From positions 1 to 30,927 of the IMG/VR virus record IMGVR_UViG_3300034072_002219: 30,927 nt of DNA; one strand, written 5' to 3'. The notes beneath the pieces were generated by a model that was not told the DNA's origin, did no database searches, and saw nothing but the letters and a program-made list of their open reading frames with translations. The position numbers were made by a program, and so were the translations under genes. Below, in pieces: positions 6,421-13,400 of this stretch. Numbering within the stretch: position 1 is the stretch's first letter; each line of letters starts with the position of its first letter. This DNA comes from a virus.

Positions 6421-9066
6421 TCACAGCAGCCGCTCCGGTCGGGCGGGCTGTTCGAAAACCCAGCAGGTCAGGTGCTTGCCCGATGGCGGATTGACGCTGC
6501 CGTGGCTGACGAATTTGCGCGACTTGGACCCGCGCAGCAGCTTGTGGAGCTTGTCGCGATCCACCGGGGTGAGGTTGGCCTGGCGGGCGCGGGCCTCGTA
6601 CTGGACGAGGTTGATCGCGATCTTGGTATCCGCGGCGCGGTGCTGGTTGAGCGACTTGCCGTTCGCGTGATCGTCCGGCCCTTCGCGGCCGATCAGGTAA
6701 TCGACCTGTTCCCAGAATGCGGAGACCAGCGGGTGATCGCCGCCGCAGCTCTGCTGGCGATCGAACGCCATGGCGTCGACCAGCTGCAGCGTCTCCGCAA
6801 TCCATTCGGGGCGCATCTTGCCGGGGAACAGATGGGCCAACGCCTCGACGCCGGCGGCGAGCTGGGAATGCGTCTTGATCGGGCGGGTGTTGACCAGGCC
6901 GGAGACGCGGCGCGGCATGTCGCGATCGTGGTGGGTGAAGCGTTCGAAGAAGAAGGGCAGGTATTTGCCTTCCTTCCGCGCGATATCGACGACGGTGCCG
7001 CTGATCTCCTCGATCGGCCAGCCTTCCAGCCGGATCGCCGCTTCCTTGGTCGCTTCGGACCAGCGCGCCTTGTCGATGTTGATCGACATTAGGCGTTCCA
7101 GCACGGCGGGAATCGCGTCGATCCGCTCGTTCTGCATCAGGTAGATGGAGCCCAGGAACGGCGGTTCGCTGGTTTCGTACCCGCCGGACTTTTGACCGAT
7201 GCCGCGCGGGGAGCGGCCGTTATAGAGCACCAGCAGCTCGTTATAGTCGAACTGACGATTGCCGGTGCGCTTGTCGTCGTCGCGATTGCCCTCGATCAGG
7301 CCGACCGGCAGGTTGGCGACCTTGAGCAGGCTTCGCGCCAGGAACGCGGTGGTGCCCTTGTTCGGGTCGAAACCCTCGTAGCCGGATCGACCGAGCAGCT
7401 TCCACGCGAATTCGACCAGGGTGGTCTTGCCCGAGCCGGGCAGGCCGGTGATCTCCAGGAAGCCGAGCGACTTGTGCCGTTCGCGGATCTGCTGGGCGAA
7501 CAGCGACATGGTGAAGAAGGCAAGCGTCACCACGCCCTTGGGGCCATAGGCGGTCCAGAGATCGGCAATCCATTCGAGGTCGATCCGATCGGGATCGTAC
7601 TGGATATCTAGCAGCCGCTCGGGGCTGCGGAGCTTCACCGCCTGCTTGCCGAAATCAAAGTAATTCTCGGCGTTGATCTTCTCGACGCGGCCGTCGCGCA
7701 CCGCGATGTCGCCGAACAGCCAGGCGCGGTGCGGCGCCGAATAGCCGGTGAACGGGATCGGCTCGACCACCTTGAGCTTGCGGGTTTGCTTGCGCATCAG
7801 CCGGTCGAGCTGTTCGCCGGTGCCGCTCCACATGCCGGCAAACGCCATCAGGCGCTTCTTGAACTCCGCGCTGTTGGCGCAGCAGGCGGACGAAAAGCGA
7901 GCCTTGACGGTGGGTGCGTCGGGGAAGTCGACCTGCAGGAAATAGTTGGTCTCGTCCGCGATTTCGTCGCGCTCGCGGTAGAGCAGGCGGAAGGCGCAGT
8001 TGGCGATTTCCTCGACCGCCAGGTCGCGATCGTCGTCCTTGTAGACGACCTTGCACCACCAGAGCCGGTTGCCATGACGGAAGTCGAAGCTGGCGAGCAG
8101 CAGCCGCTCGTAGATCAGCTTGGCCTTTTCGCGCGGCGTCTCCGCCACGGTGACCGCACCGTTCCAGAGATATTGCTCGATCGCCGCTTCGGCGAACGGC
8201 GCCTTTTCGGGATCCCCCTTCCATTGCTGGTGGCGGAGCAGGAGATCGTTCCAGTCGAGCGTCGTGCCCTCGCCATCGGGGCGCACCTGGGCGGCGGTGG
8301 CGTTCCACCCTTCGTCTTTCGCCTGCTGTACGAATCGGCGCGACCATTTTACGCCGGCGGCGCCGGGATCGAAGGCGAAGACCAGGCGGGGGCGGGTGGC
8401 GCGCTTCTTGGCGCGCAGCGCGTCGCGCAGCTGCTCGAGGAAATGCTCGGGCCAATAGTTGCACGACATGGCCGAGGCGGCGGCGAGGCCGGCGCCCTGG
8501 TGCAGCGCGGCGGCATTGAAGATGCCTTCGGTGATCCAGATGTCGTCGGCATCGGCGAAGTCTTCGATGGTGAGGGTATTGGGCCACCAGCAATGGCCGC
8601 CAGGCTTGCCGCCCTTCTGGAAATGGGCCTTCTTCCCGAACCGTCCGGGCTTATCGATGATGCGTTCCCACCAGGTGGGGCCGACCGGGAAGCGCACCGT
8701 GGCGCCGGACTGGCCGCTATCGGGATCGCGATAGACTTCCTGGCTGTACAGCCCGCGCAGCAGGCGCAGATCGAGGCCGCGCTCGTGGAGCAGATAGGCG
8801 TCGGCAGCGGCGTTCGGATCGGCTTCTGTGGTGGGGAAGCGCTTCGACCATTCCTCGAACAGGTCGGAGAAGAGCTCGCGGACCGACCATTCGGAGCCGC
8901 ATTTCTCCTCGCGTCCGCAACGGACGATCTTGGGCTCGCGCGCCGCGGCGAATACCTTCCATTCGCGGCAATCAGGGCACTGGCCTTCCTGCAGCCAATC
9001 GCCCTTGTCCTTCCGGAAGCGAAAGCGTGCCTTGAGGCGCGTCAGAATTTCATCCTGCAGGTTCAC
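6421..9066 (-). CDS. Phage primase-helicase (TOPRIM plus P-loop ATPase)
   Basis: An 881-residue fused replication protein that should unwind phage DNA and lay down primers. Zinc ligands CPDC (Cys30, Cys33) and Cys50/Cys56 form a primase-type zinc motif. A TOPRIM-like region follows (ITEGIFNAAAL near residue 180; LVFAFDPGAAGVKW near 230). The C-terminal half has Walker A GLPGSGKTTL at about residue 540. The closest functional parallels are P4 alpha and P2 gpA-region replication proteins, but the domain order is primase then helicase. It starts with GTG at 9066, forming a GTGA overlap with the upstream gene. It is by far the largest early gene. Confidence 0.85.
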   Translation of the reverse strand: MNLQDEILTRLKARFRFRKDKGDWLQEGQCPDCREWKVFAAAREPKIVRCGREEKCGSEWSVRELFSDLFEEWSKRFPTTEADPNAAADAYLLHERGLDLRLLRGLYSQEVYRDPDSGQSGATVRFPVGPTWWERIIDKPGRFGKKAHFQKGGKPGGHCWWPNTLTIEDFADADDIWITEGIFNAAALHQGAGLAAASAMSCNYWPEHFLEQLRDALRAKKRATRPRLVFAFDPGAAGVKWSRRFVQQAKDEGWNATAAQVRPDGEGTTLDWNDLLLRHQQWKGDPEKAPFAEAAIEQYLWNGAVTVAETPREKAKLIYERLLLASFDFRHGNRLWWCKVVYKDDDRDLAVEEIANCAFRLLYRERDEIADETNYFLQVDFPDAPTVKARFSSACCANSAEFKKRLMAFAGMWSGTGEQLDRLMRKQTRKLKVVEPIPFTGYSAPHRAWLFGDIAVRDGRVEKINAENYFDFGKQAVKLRSPERLLDIQYDPDRIDLEWIADLWTAYGPKGVVTLAFFTMSLFAQQIRERHKSLGFLEITGLPGSGKTTLVEFAWKLLGRSGYEGFDPNKGTTAFLARSLLKVANLPVGLIEGNRDDDKRTGNRQFDYNELLVLYNGRSPRGIGQKSGGYETSEPPFLGSIYLMQNERIDAIPAVLERLMSINIDKARWSEATKEAAIRLEGWPIEEISGTVVDIARKEGKYLPFFFERFTHHDRDMPRRVSGLVNTRPIKTHSQLAAGVEALAHLFPGKMRPEWIAETLQLVDAMAFDRQQSCGGDHPLVSAFWEQVDYLIGREGPDDHANGKSLNQHRAADTKIAINLVQYEARARQANLTPVDRDKLHKLLRGSKSRKFVSHGSVNPPSGKHLTCWVFEQPARPERLL

Positions 9067-9293
9067 CGGCCGGCGTCTCCGGCGGGCAGACCATAGATCC
9101 GTGCGTTCTCATTGCCGGCTGCCAGCGCTGCGATGGCAGCGGTAATGGGATAGGGGCCGCGATAGGCACGGGCCGGGCCAGCAGGCGGCGCGCAGCACTC
9201 GGCGCAGCGCTCGCGCCAGCCTATGCCATTGAGGAACAGCGGTTGCAGTCTGGGCCGTACCTTGCCGCAGCCGCCGCAGACCCGTGGGAACAT
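9063..9293 (-). CDS. Small Cys-rich unknown protein before the primase
   Basis: 76 residues with CGGC near the start and CAECC near residue 35, a probable zinc ribbon. Function not known. The ATG at 9293 is used; a TTG at 9305 sits at better spacing behind an AAGGGGGAAG ribosome-binding site and may be the true start, and a further TTG at 9338 is in frame. It ends in a GTGA overlap with the primase, so it probably couples primase translation. Confidence 0.6.
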   Translation of the reverse strand: MFPRVCGGCGKVRPRLQPLFLNGIGWRERCAECCAPPAGPARAYRGPYPITAAIAALAAGNENARIYGLPAGDAGR

Positions 9294-9372
9294 CGAAACG
9301 GGCAAAACTTCCCCCTTCGGCCGCGAGCGGCCGTTCAAAATTTCAGTGGTGGTGGTCGGTCGGGGCGGCCGA

Positions 9373-9750
9373 TCAGGCCGCGTCGAACATGCTCATCTGA
9401 TCGTCATCCTCGGGGCCGTCGCGCCGGGGCGGCAGCACGTGGGGGATCTGTTCGCGGGGGCATTGGGGCAGATCGAGGTCCGGCCGTTCGATCAGGCCCG
9501 GGTTGAAGGAATGGACGAACACCACCTGGGCAAGGAAGGTGTGTCCGCAGCCGCTGTTGGTGCAGTGGCAGATCAGGTGCTTGACGGTGGGCGTCACCCG
9601 CTCGCTCTTGCGGATGAAGGCCGGTGCTTCGCATTTGGGGCAGAGGATGAACGCGCTGTCCCGCGTCGCCTGGGTGGCCGCCGATCGCAGGCGGAACTGC
9701 AAGGGCGCCTCGATCAGACGGGCGCTGGCAATCATCCCTTCACCGCTCAT
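9373..9750 (-). CDS. ogr: Ogr/Delta-type late gene transcription activator
   Basis: 125 residues containing the exact metal motif of P2 Ogr and P4 Delta: C-x2-C-x22-C-x4-C at Cys37, Cys40, Cys63 and Cys68 (ILCPKCEAP ... CTNSGCGHTF). These proteins bind a dyad near -55 and recruit RNA polymerase to phage late promoters. Two candidate target dyads lie upstream of gpJ and gpW here. In P2 ogr follows gene D; here it sits in the early operon. The acidic tail (GPEDDDQMSMF) is an extension. ATG at 9750 has the leader AAGGGGAACCATC; earlier in-frame starts lack one. Confidence 0.82.
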   Translation of the reverse strand: MSGEGMIASARLIEAPLQFRLRSAATQATRDSAFILCPKCEAPAFIRKSERVTPTVKHLICHCTNSGCGHTFLAQVVFVHSFNPGLIERPDLDLPQCPREQIPHVLPPRRDGPEDDDQMSMFDAA

Positions 9751-10201
9751 GATGGTTCCCCTTTTCCAAGCGATCCAGCCCCGCCAGCCCATCGGTGAGG
9801 CTATCGATCGCTTCCTGAATTTCGGTGCGGGCGCGGGTCACCGCGCGGCGATCGGCATTGACGCCGGCGTCGAGCAGCGCGGCGATAGCCTCGCCCGCTT
9901 CCTTGGCCGCCTTGCCGCCCAGCGCGACCAGATCGCGATCCGGCGTCTCGCGATTGGCGAGATCGAGCCGGAGCGCATGCAGCCGGTGGAAGGGCGCATG
10001 GTCGCCGCCATGATCGAGAAAGGCACGGTCCAGCCGCTCGGCGTCGATCATGCGGATCTTGGTCTCGCAATCATGGTCGGAGAGGTAGCGGGCCATGCGC
10101 TCGCTGATGCCGAGAATGGCGCCGACCCGATCCCAGCCGATCGCGGCCGCGACGTTGGTCAGCGTGCGCTCATAGGTGAGGGGCTCGCGCAGCTTCGTCA
10201 T
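9740..10201 (-). CDS. CII-like phage regulatory protein
   Basis: 153 residues. The N-terminal half (LTYERTLTNVAAAIGWDRVGAILGISERMARYLSD) reads as a helix-turn-helix like the phage CII/CP76 regulators, and AERLDRAFLDHGGDHAPFH continues that pattern. The C-terminal half is Ala/Arg-rich helix, possibly for oligomerisation. It is the first clearly minus-strand gene of the early operon, and its stop overlaps the Ogr-like gene start by 11 bases. It may set lysogeny timing or replication licensing; family assignment is by pattern only. Confidence 0.65.
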   Translation of the reverse strand: MTKLREPLTYERTLTNVAAAIGWDRVGAILGISERMARYLSDHDCETKIRMIDAERLDRAFLDHGGDHAPFHRLHALRLDLANRETPDRDLVALGGKAAKEAGEAIAALLDAGVNADRRAVTRARTEIQEAIDSLTDGLAGLDRLEKGNHHER

Positions 10202-10231
10202 GCCAGGGCGCCCTTCATTTCGCCGCGCCCA

Positions 10232-10264
10232 TTGAAAGCGACGTGCGCGCTCTCGCGATATAAT
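10232..10264 (+). promoter_or_regulatory. Possible plus-strand promoter
   Basis: A perfect TATAAT (10259-10264) in otherwise GC-rich DNA, with TTGAAA at 10232-10237. The 21-base spacer is longer than usual, so either the -35 is elsewhere or the promoter needs an activator. It would drive the plus-strand ORFs that follow. Confidence 0.3.
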
Positions 10265-10359
10265 ACGCCCTTCGACAGAGCGGCGCGTGAACCGACCCCG
10301 CGCCGGAGGAGAGCTGCTACCAGGAAGAACGAAACGGGGAAGATTGAAATGGTTAGCCG

Positions 10360-10650
10360 ATGCTTGCCGACCAGCGTCGGGAACGACCAGAATTTGCACC
10401 AGGGCGCATTCATGCGAAAGTTCGACCAAAGAAAGGTCGCTCGTTGCAGCCCATTTACGTGCAAGGAACCGTCGACGTCGCGGTCAACGGAACGGATCTC
10501 TACCTCACTCTCCCTGACGATCTGGGCACAATCGTCATGCCGGTGCCGTGTGGCTTCCGACTCGGCGTCCGCATGCTCGACGCGCTGGCCGATCACTACC
10601 TCGGCTTCCCTCCGGCGGATGGTTCTCCAGATAATAGCAAGGCCGCTTAA
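10360..10650 (+). CDS. Small unknown protein in the switch region (plus strand)
   Basis: 96 residues of unknown family. From residue 30 the sequence alternates like beta strands (PIYVQGTVDVAVNGTDLYLTL) and ends in an amphipathic helix (RMLDALADHYLGF), and its codons avoid the rare Leu codons CTA and TTA. The second codon position is clearly AT-richer than the first and third, as in real genes. A minus-strand ORF covers the same DNA codon-for-codon, so strand is uncertain. A TTG at 10445 behind AAAGG is an alternative start giving only the well-formed part. Confidence 0.5.
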   Translation: MLADQRRERPEFAPGRIHAKVRPKKGRSLQPIYVQGTVDVAVNGTDLYLTLPDDLGTIVMPVPCGFRLGVRMLDALADHYLGFPPADGSPDNSKAA

Positions 10651-10770
10651 GGGCTTGGAGGAAATGGCAATCGCACGGGAGTTCCGCACTTGCGTAAGCG
10701 CAACGAGAAACCCAGATTGGGAGAGCGCGATTTCTTCGGGGGAAGGAGTTGCTCCGGGGGAAGAAGCAAG

Positions 10771-11010
10771 TTGCGGCATTACGTTGGACTGCTCATCGAG
10801 CAAGATCTCGAGTTTGAGCGCATCCCGGGTACGGATAAGGTGCTCATCCGCAATGCGGTTGAAGGACGTGATCTGTGCATTCGGATCCACCACCTCATGC
10901 GAGCCCAGGTGGAGATGCGCCGCGTCGTCACCGACTTTTTCAACGATACGAAGAAGCCCAAGGGGAACGTCATTCCTCTTCATGCGGCACCGCCCAGCAG
11001 GTCTTCGTAA
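10771..11010 (+). CDS. Small unknown protein convergent with the Cro-like gene
   Basis: 79 residues from a TTG at 10771 that follows GGGGGAAGAAG. The body (HYVGLLIEQDLEFERIPGTDK ... VEMRRVVTDFFND) looks like a compact soluble protein, and second codon positions are strongly AT-rich. The same frame opens at TTG 10690, but residues from there to 10770 look non-coding. Its end overlaps the Cro-like gene's end by 31 bases on the other strand. The competing minus-strand reading of 10198-10983 is discussed in the findings. Function unknown. Confidence 0.45.
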   Translation: MRHYVGLLIEQDLEFERIPGTDKVLIRNAVEGRDLCIRIHHLMRAQVEMRRVVTDFFNDTKKPKGNVIPLHAAPPSRSS

Positions 11011-11180
11011 GAAACCTTCCCATCCGTTGCCTTCACGATCGCCCGCGCTGCGGTCAGCGACGGCGTCTGGAGGCCGCGGCTGATGCGCGACACCGATGCG
11101 ATGGACATGTTCACGCGGGATGCGAAGGCCTCCTGCGTGACCGCTGTATCTTTCAAATATGCACCGAGCTTCATCGACAT
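10980..11180 (-). CDS. Cro-like HTH regulator (XRE family)
   Basis: 66 residues, almost entirely one helix-turn-helix domain: TQEAFASRVNMSIASVSRISRGLQTPSLTAARAIVKAT. This length and content match phage Cro-type or YdaS-like regulators. It is transcribed away from the repressor at 11287, the layout of a lambda- or P2-type switch, and the 17-base palindrome lies just upstream of its ATG (11180). An in-frame ATG at 11174 is an alternative. It should help commit the phage to lytic growth; target sites are inferred. Confidence 0.8.
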   Translation of the reverse strand: MSMKLGAYLKDTAVTQEAFASRVNMSIASVSRISRGLQTPSLTAARAIVKATDGKVSYEDLLGGAA

Positions 11181-11190
11181 GGCTGCACCA

Positions 11191-11207
11191 TTTACATCAG
11201 GCGTAAA
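11191..11207. promoter_or_regulatory. Repressor/Cro operator palindrome
   Basis: TTTAC-ATCAGGC-GTAAA, a perfect five-base dyad in a 17-base site, 11 bases upstream of the Cro-like start and inside the divergent gap. A matching 10-base half-site, TTTACGCCTG, lies at 11236-11245 (the reverse complement of 11198-11207). Length and position fit a phage switch operator that would cover the Cro promoter. Confidence 0.65.
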
Positions 11208-11286
11208 AAATCGGCAAGCGGGGCGGTATAGAAAATTTACGCCTGGCGCCGTTCAGGCAATTTGCGCGCCATGCAAAACTGCGCGC

Positions 11287-11661
11287 ATGCCCCGCCGATC
11301 TAGCGAACCTGCTACCGATTTCGCCTTCCCGACCTATCTGGCGGCATGGAGAAAGCACGCGCAATTGACGCTTGAGGAGGTAGCGCAGCGGCTAGAGGCG
11401 TTCGACAAGGTCCCATCGACCGCTGCTTCCCTAAGTCGGATCGAGCAGGGTCACATGCCCTATAACCAGCGCCTTCTGGAGGCGCTTGCTGTCATCTATG
11501 GCACTGATCCCGCTGCGCTTATCTCCCGCGATCCTAGCGATTCCAGTATCGTCGACATCTGGGGCTCGCTGGACGCCAGGGGGCGTCGGCAGATCGAGGC
11601 GATCGCCAAGGCTATGATCTCAACCCAGGACGATACGGGCAACGCAAAGGCTGCGGGTTGA
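11287..11661 (+). CDS. Prophage repressor, XRE/CI-like
   Basis: 124 residues. Residues 12-70 form a helix-turn-helix domain (LAAWRKHAQLTLEEVAQRLEAF ... AASLSRIEQGHMPYNQRLLEALAVIYG), followed by a short helical tail (LDARGRRQIEAIAKAMI). No LexA/S24 peptidase domain is present, so like P2 C it probably does not self-cleave on DNA damage. It is divergent from the Cro-like gene with the operator between. The ATG at 11287 is chosen because the frame upstream is part of the control region and does not look coding. Confidence 0.8.
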   Translation: MPRRSSEPATDFAFPTYLAAWRKHAQLTLEEVAQRLEAFDKVPSTAASLSRIEQGHMPYNQRLLEALAVIYGTDPAALISRDPSDSSIVDIWGSLDARGRRQIEAIAKAMISTQDDTGNAKAAG

Positions 11662-11669
11662 AGTAGGGC

Positions 11670-11687
11670 GGCAGTCGTAAGGCTGCC
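11670..11687 (+). terminator. Weak hairpin after the repressor gene
   Basis: GGCAG and CTGCC arms around an 8-base loop begin 9 bases after the repressor stop and are followed, after a GC stretch, by a T-rich GTTGTTTGTTGT. It could terminate the repressor transcript; the stem is short. Confidence 0.35.
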
Positions 11688-11837
11688 TGCGGCGCGTTGT
11701 TTGTTGTAACTGCCCGGGCGCATTCCCGCGTAGTGCGTGTGGCGTACATTCAGGGGTCGCTTGAGCGCAAGCCGGGGGCGGCGCTTTCCGGAATTTACAT
11801 CGGGAAGAGCCGAATGTGTGCCGCCCAACGATGAAAT

Positions 11838-11854
11838 TTTACGCTGAAAGTAAT
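11838..11854. promoter_or_regulatory. Second operator-like palindrome
   Basis: TTTAC-GCTGAAA-GTAAT keeps the 5-7-5 layout of the operator at 11191 with one arm mismatch. A TTTACATCGGG half-site lies 44 bases before it. It might let the repressor or Cro control transcription downstream, or act as a looping site. Confidence 0.4.
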
Positions 11855-11985
11855 TCTTTTGTCTGATGTCGCTCGGCAGGCGAGTGCTTGGCCGGAGGTG
11901 GCGGCAGCGTGGACGACATGGGGGGGTGGGCAAGGGGTGCCGCCGCGCTCGTGGCTCGAATCAACATTGAGACGGGTGAATGATT

Positions 11986-12050
11986 AAACCATATTTTACC
12001 TAATTATTGTTGCTGTGGTAGATGCTTAAGCGCCATGTAAAATATAGTTT
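11986..12050. repeat. Spaced 14-base inverted repeat pair
   Basis: AAAC-C-ATATTTTAC at 11986-11999 and its inverse GTAAAATAT-A-GTTT at 12037-12050, matching at 13 of 14 positions with a 37-base spacer. Each arm contains the TTTAC core of the operators. It lies about 130 bases before the acyltransferase. Confidence 0.5.
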
Positions 12051-12176
12051 AACGGGTTATGTCGTAAAAATTGGCGATATATTGTTAGACTGGGTGGAGC
12101 TTATTGCAAGTTTAGCAATGGTGCCATAAGCGTTCTATGGCGTATGCCGATTTTGGCGTGATATATGGAATGTCAT

Positions 12177-13283
12177 ATGGCCAGACAGCGACTTGATAAT
12201 ATCGACGGGCTTCGTGGCCTTGCTGCACTCTCCGTTATTGTAGGTCACTGGCTCGAAATGTTGGTTAAGCATTTCGAGCTTACGAGGGTCGCGGGACCCT
12301 TGGTAGAGAACGTCGATTTCATATACTTCAGTCCAGGGCGGCTTGGTGTAGTAACTTTCTTCTGTATTTCAGGGTTCGTTATTCCATTTAGCTTTGGGGG
12401 TGATAGGCCTTTACGCACGTTCTTGCTAAGTCGGTTCTTCCGGCTGTACCCTGCGTATTGGTTTTCGCTTGCAGTCGGCATTCTCATAATACCAATGCTC
12501 GGTTTCGATAGCTTCAGTATGAAGCAGATACTGGCCAATATCACGATGGTTCAATTTGCTCTGAAGCAAAGGGACGTCCTCGGTGTCTACTGGACGCTGT
12601 TCGTTGAGATATTGTTCTACTCTATCTGCTTCGTCTCGGCTTGGCTAGGAATGCTGCATTCCCGCAGATTTAACTTCATCGCCATGGCAAGCTTTATGTC
12701 TCTTGCGGTCATCGGCGGCGTCTACCGTTACACGCACCCGGGAAGTACAATCTCGATTGGGGTTTTCACCTACCTCGCGGCTATGCACTTCGGAACTCTT
12801 GCGAGAATTGCATATCTGGAACAGCAGAGTGGCGATATGCGCAGCATCTACAGGAATGTCTCACTGTTGTTAGTGGGAGCGATATCAGCTAATACGCTCG
12901 GCTATATCCACGCGCACGACAAAACGACTGGTTGGATAGCAAGCAACACTAGCTACGTTGTGGGTGTTGCTCTGTTTATGCTCTGCGTACAGTTCCGACT
13001 ATTTACCAATGTGAGGTTGGTGTTCATCGGTGCGATCAGCTATTCGCTATATCTAATTCATCCGATTTTCATCGAGCTGGCGCGATACCTGCTCGCGGAA
13101 CAGGGGGTAGCTGCCGCGGCGGCGCTGTCTTTGCCAATAATCGTTATCGGCAGTTTCGGGGCGGCCTTCGCTATGCGCAAGGCGATCGAGCAGCCCGCCG
13201 TTCGGCTAGGGAAGCGGGTCGTTCGTCTGCTCGATCGCCGCCCGACCGGTCGACTGGAGGTTTCACCTCGCGCGTCGGTTTGA
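12177..13283 (+). CDS. Acyltransferase 3 (OafA/YrhL-type), lysogenic conversion
   Basis: 368 residues of the membrane acyltransferase 3 family, which acetylates or acylates cell-surface sugars such as O-antigen. The opening RLDNIDGLRGLAALSVIVGHW carries the family signature with the catalytic His; LSRFFRLYPAYWFSLAVGI is the second signature, and about ten hydrophobic segments follow (ending in ISYSLYLIHPIFIELARYLL). It would change the host surface and exclude related phages. Base composition is visibly more AT-rich than all neighbours and the strand is opposite to the late genes: a moron gene gained by transfer. ATG 12177 follows GGAA at 6-base spacing; ATG 12165 is an alternative. Confidence 0.88.
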   Translation: MARQRLDNIDGLRGLAALSVIVGHWLEMLVKHFELTRVAGPLVENVDFIYFSPGRLGVVTFFCISGFVIPFSFGGDRPLRTFLLSRFFRLYPAYWFSLAVGILIIPMLGFDSFSMKQILANITMVQFALKQRDVLGVYWTLFVEILFYSICFVSAWLGMLHSRRFNFIAMASFMSLAVIGGVYRYTHPGSTISIGVFTYLAAMHFGTLARIAYLEQQSGDMRSIYRNVSLLLVGAISANTLGYIHAHDKTTGWIASNTSYVVGVALFMLCVQFRLFTNVRLVFIGAISYSLYLIHPIFIELARYLLAEQGVAAAAALSLPIIVIGSFGAAFAMRKAIEQPAVRLGKRVVRLLDRRPTGRLEVSPRASV

Positions 13284-13312
13284 TTTGATTACTGCTCGCG
13301 GACGCCGGTGCT

Positions 13313-13345
13313 CCGCTCGATCTCGCCGTTTAGGCGTTCGAGCGG
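13313..13345. terminator. Hairpin between converging acyltransferase and gpD
   Basis: Arms CCGCTCGA (13313-13320) and TCGAGCGG (13338-13345), with an inner CGCC/GGCG pair, form a stable stem-loop midway between the two converging genes. There is no clear T-tract on either strand, but place and symmetry suit a bidirectional terminator. Confidence 0.5.
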
Positions 13346-13400
13346 ATTGATCAGATGCTGCGTGGTGCGATGTTGCGGCGGAAAGGACATGTGGCGCGGG

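Larger units (their letters stand above)
11662..12176. other. Intergenic region between repressor and acyltransferase
   Basis: About 515 bases with no convincing gene. The first third is GC-rich; from about 11980 the DNA turns sharply AT-rich up to the acyltransferase. It holds an operator-like palindrome (11838), a half-site TTTACATC (11794-11801) and a 14-base inverted repeat pair (11986-12050). Probably a control region, possibly the edge of a transferred segment. Confidence 0.5.

Noticed and set aside
7729-9096. A 455-residue plus-strand ORF opposite the primase-helicase.
   Set aside because: Antisense shadow; the minus strand has zinc, TOPRIM-like and Walker A motifs.
10258-10265. TATTATA on the minus strand as a -10 for the CII-like gene.
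   Set aside because: No -35-like hexamer lies at 16-18 bases; the same bases read better as TATAAT on the plus strand.
10198-10983. A 261-residue minus-strand ORF linking the Cro-like and CII-like genes with ATGA overlaps at both ends.
   Set aside because: The product reads like antisense, the middle and the 10202-10360 part lack a coding base pattern and carry rare codons (CTA, TTA, TCA), and two plus-strand ORFs give better proteins. The overlaps keep it possible; see the strand-ambiguity finding.
11083-11286. Upstream extension of the repressor reading frame.
   Set aside because: It overlaps the Cro-like gene and the operator and has no protein-like pattern; ATG 11287 begins the HTH protein.
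11496-11933. A 145-residue minus-strand ORF covering the repressor end and intergenic DNA.
   Set aside because: Partly antisense of the repressor and low in protein character; no start signal.
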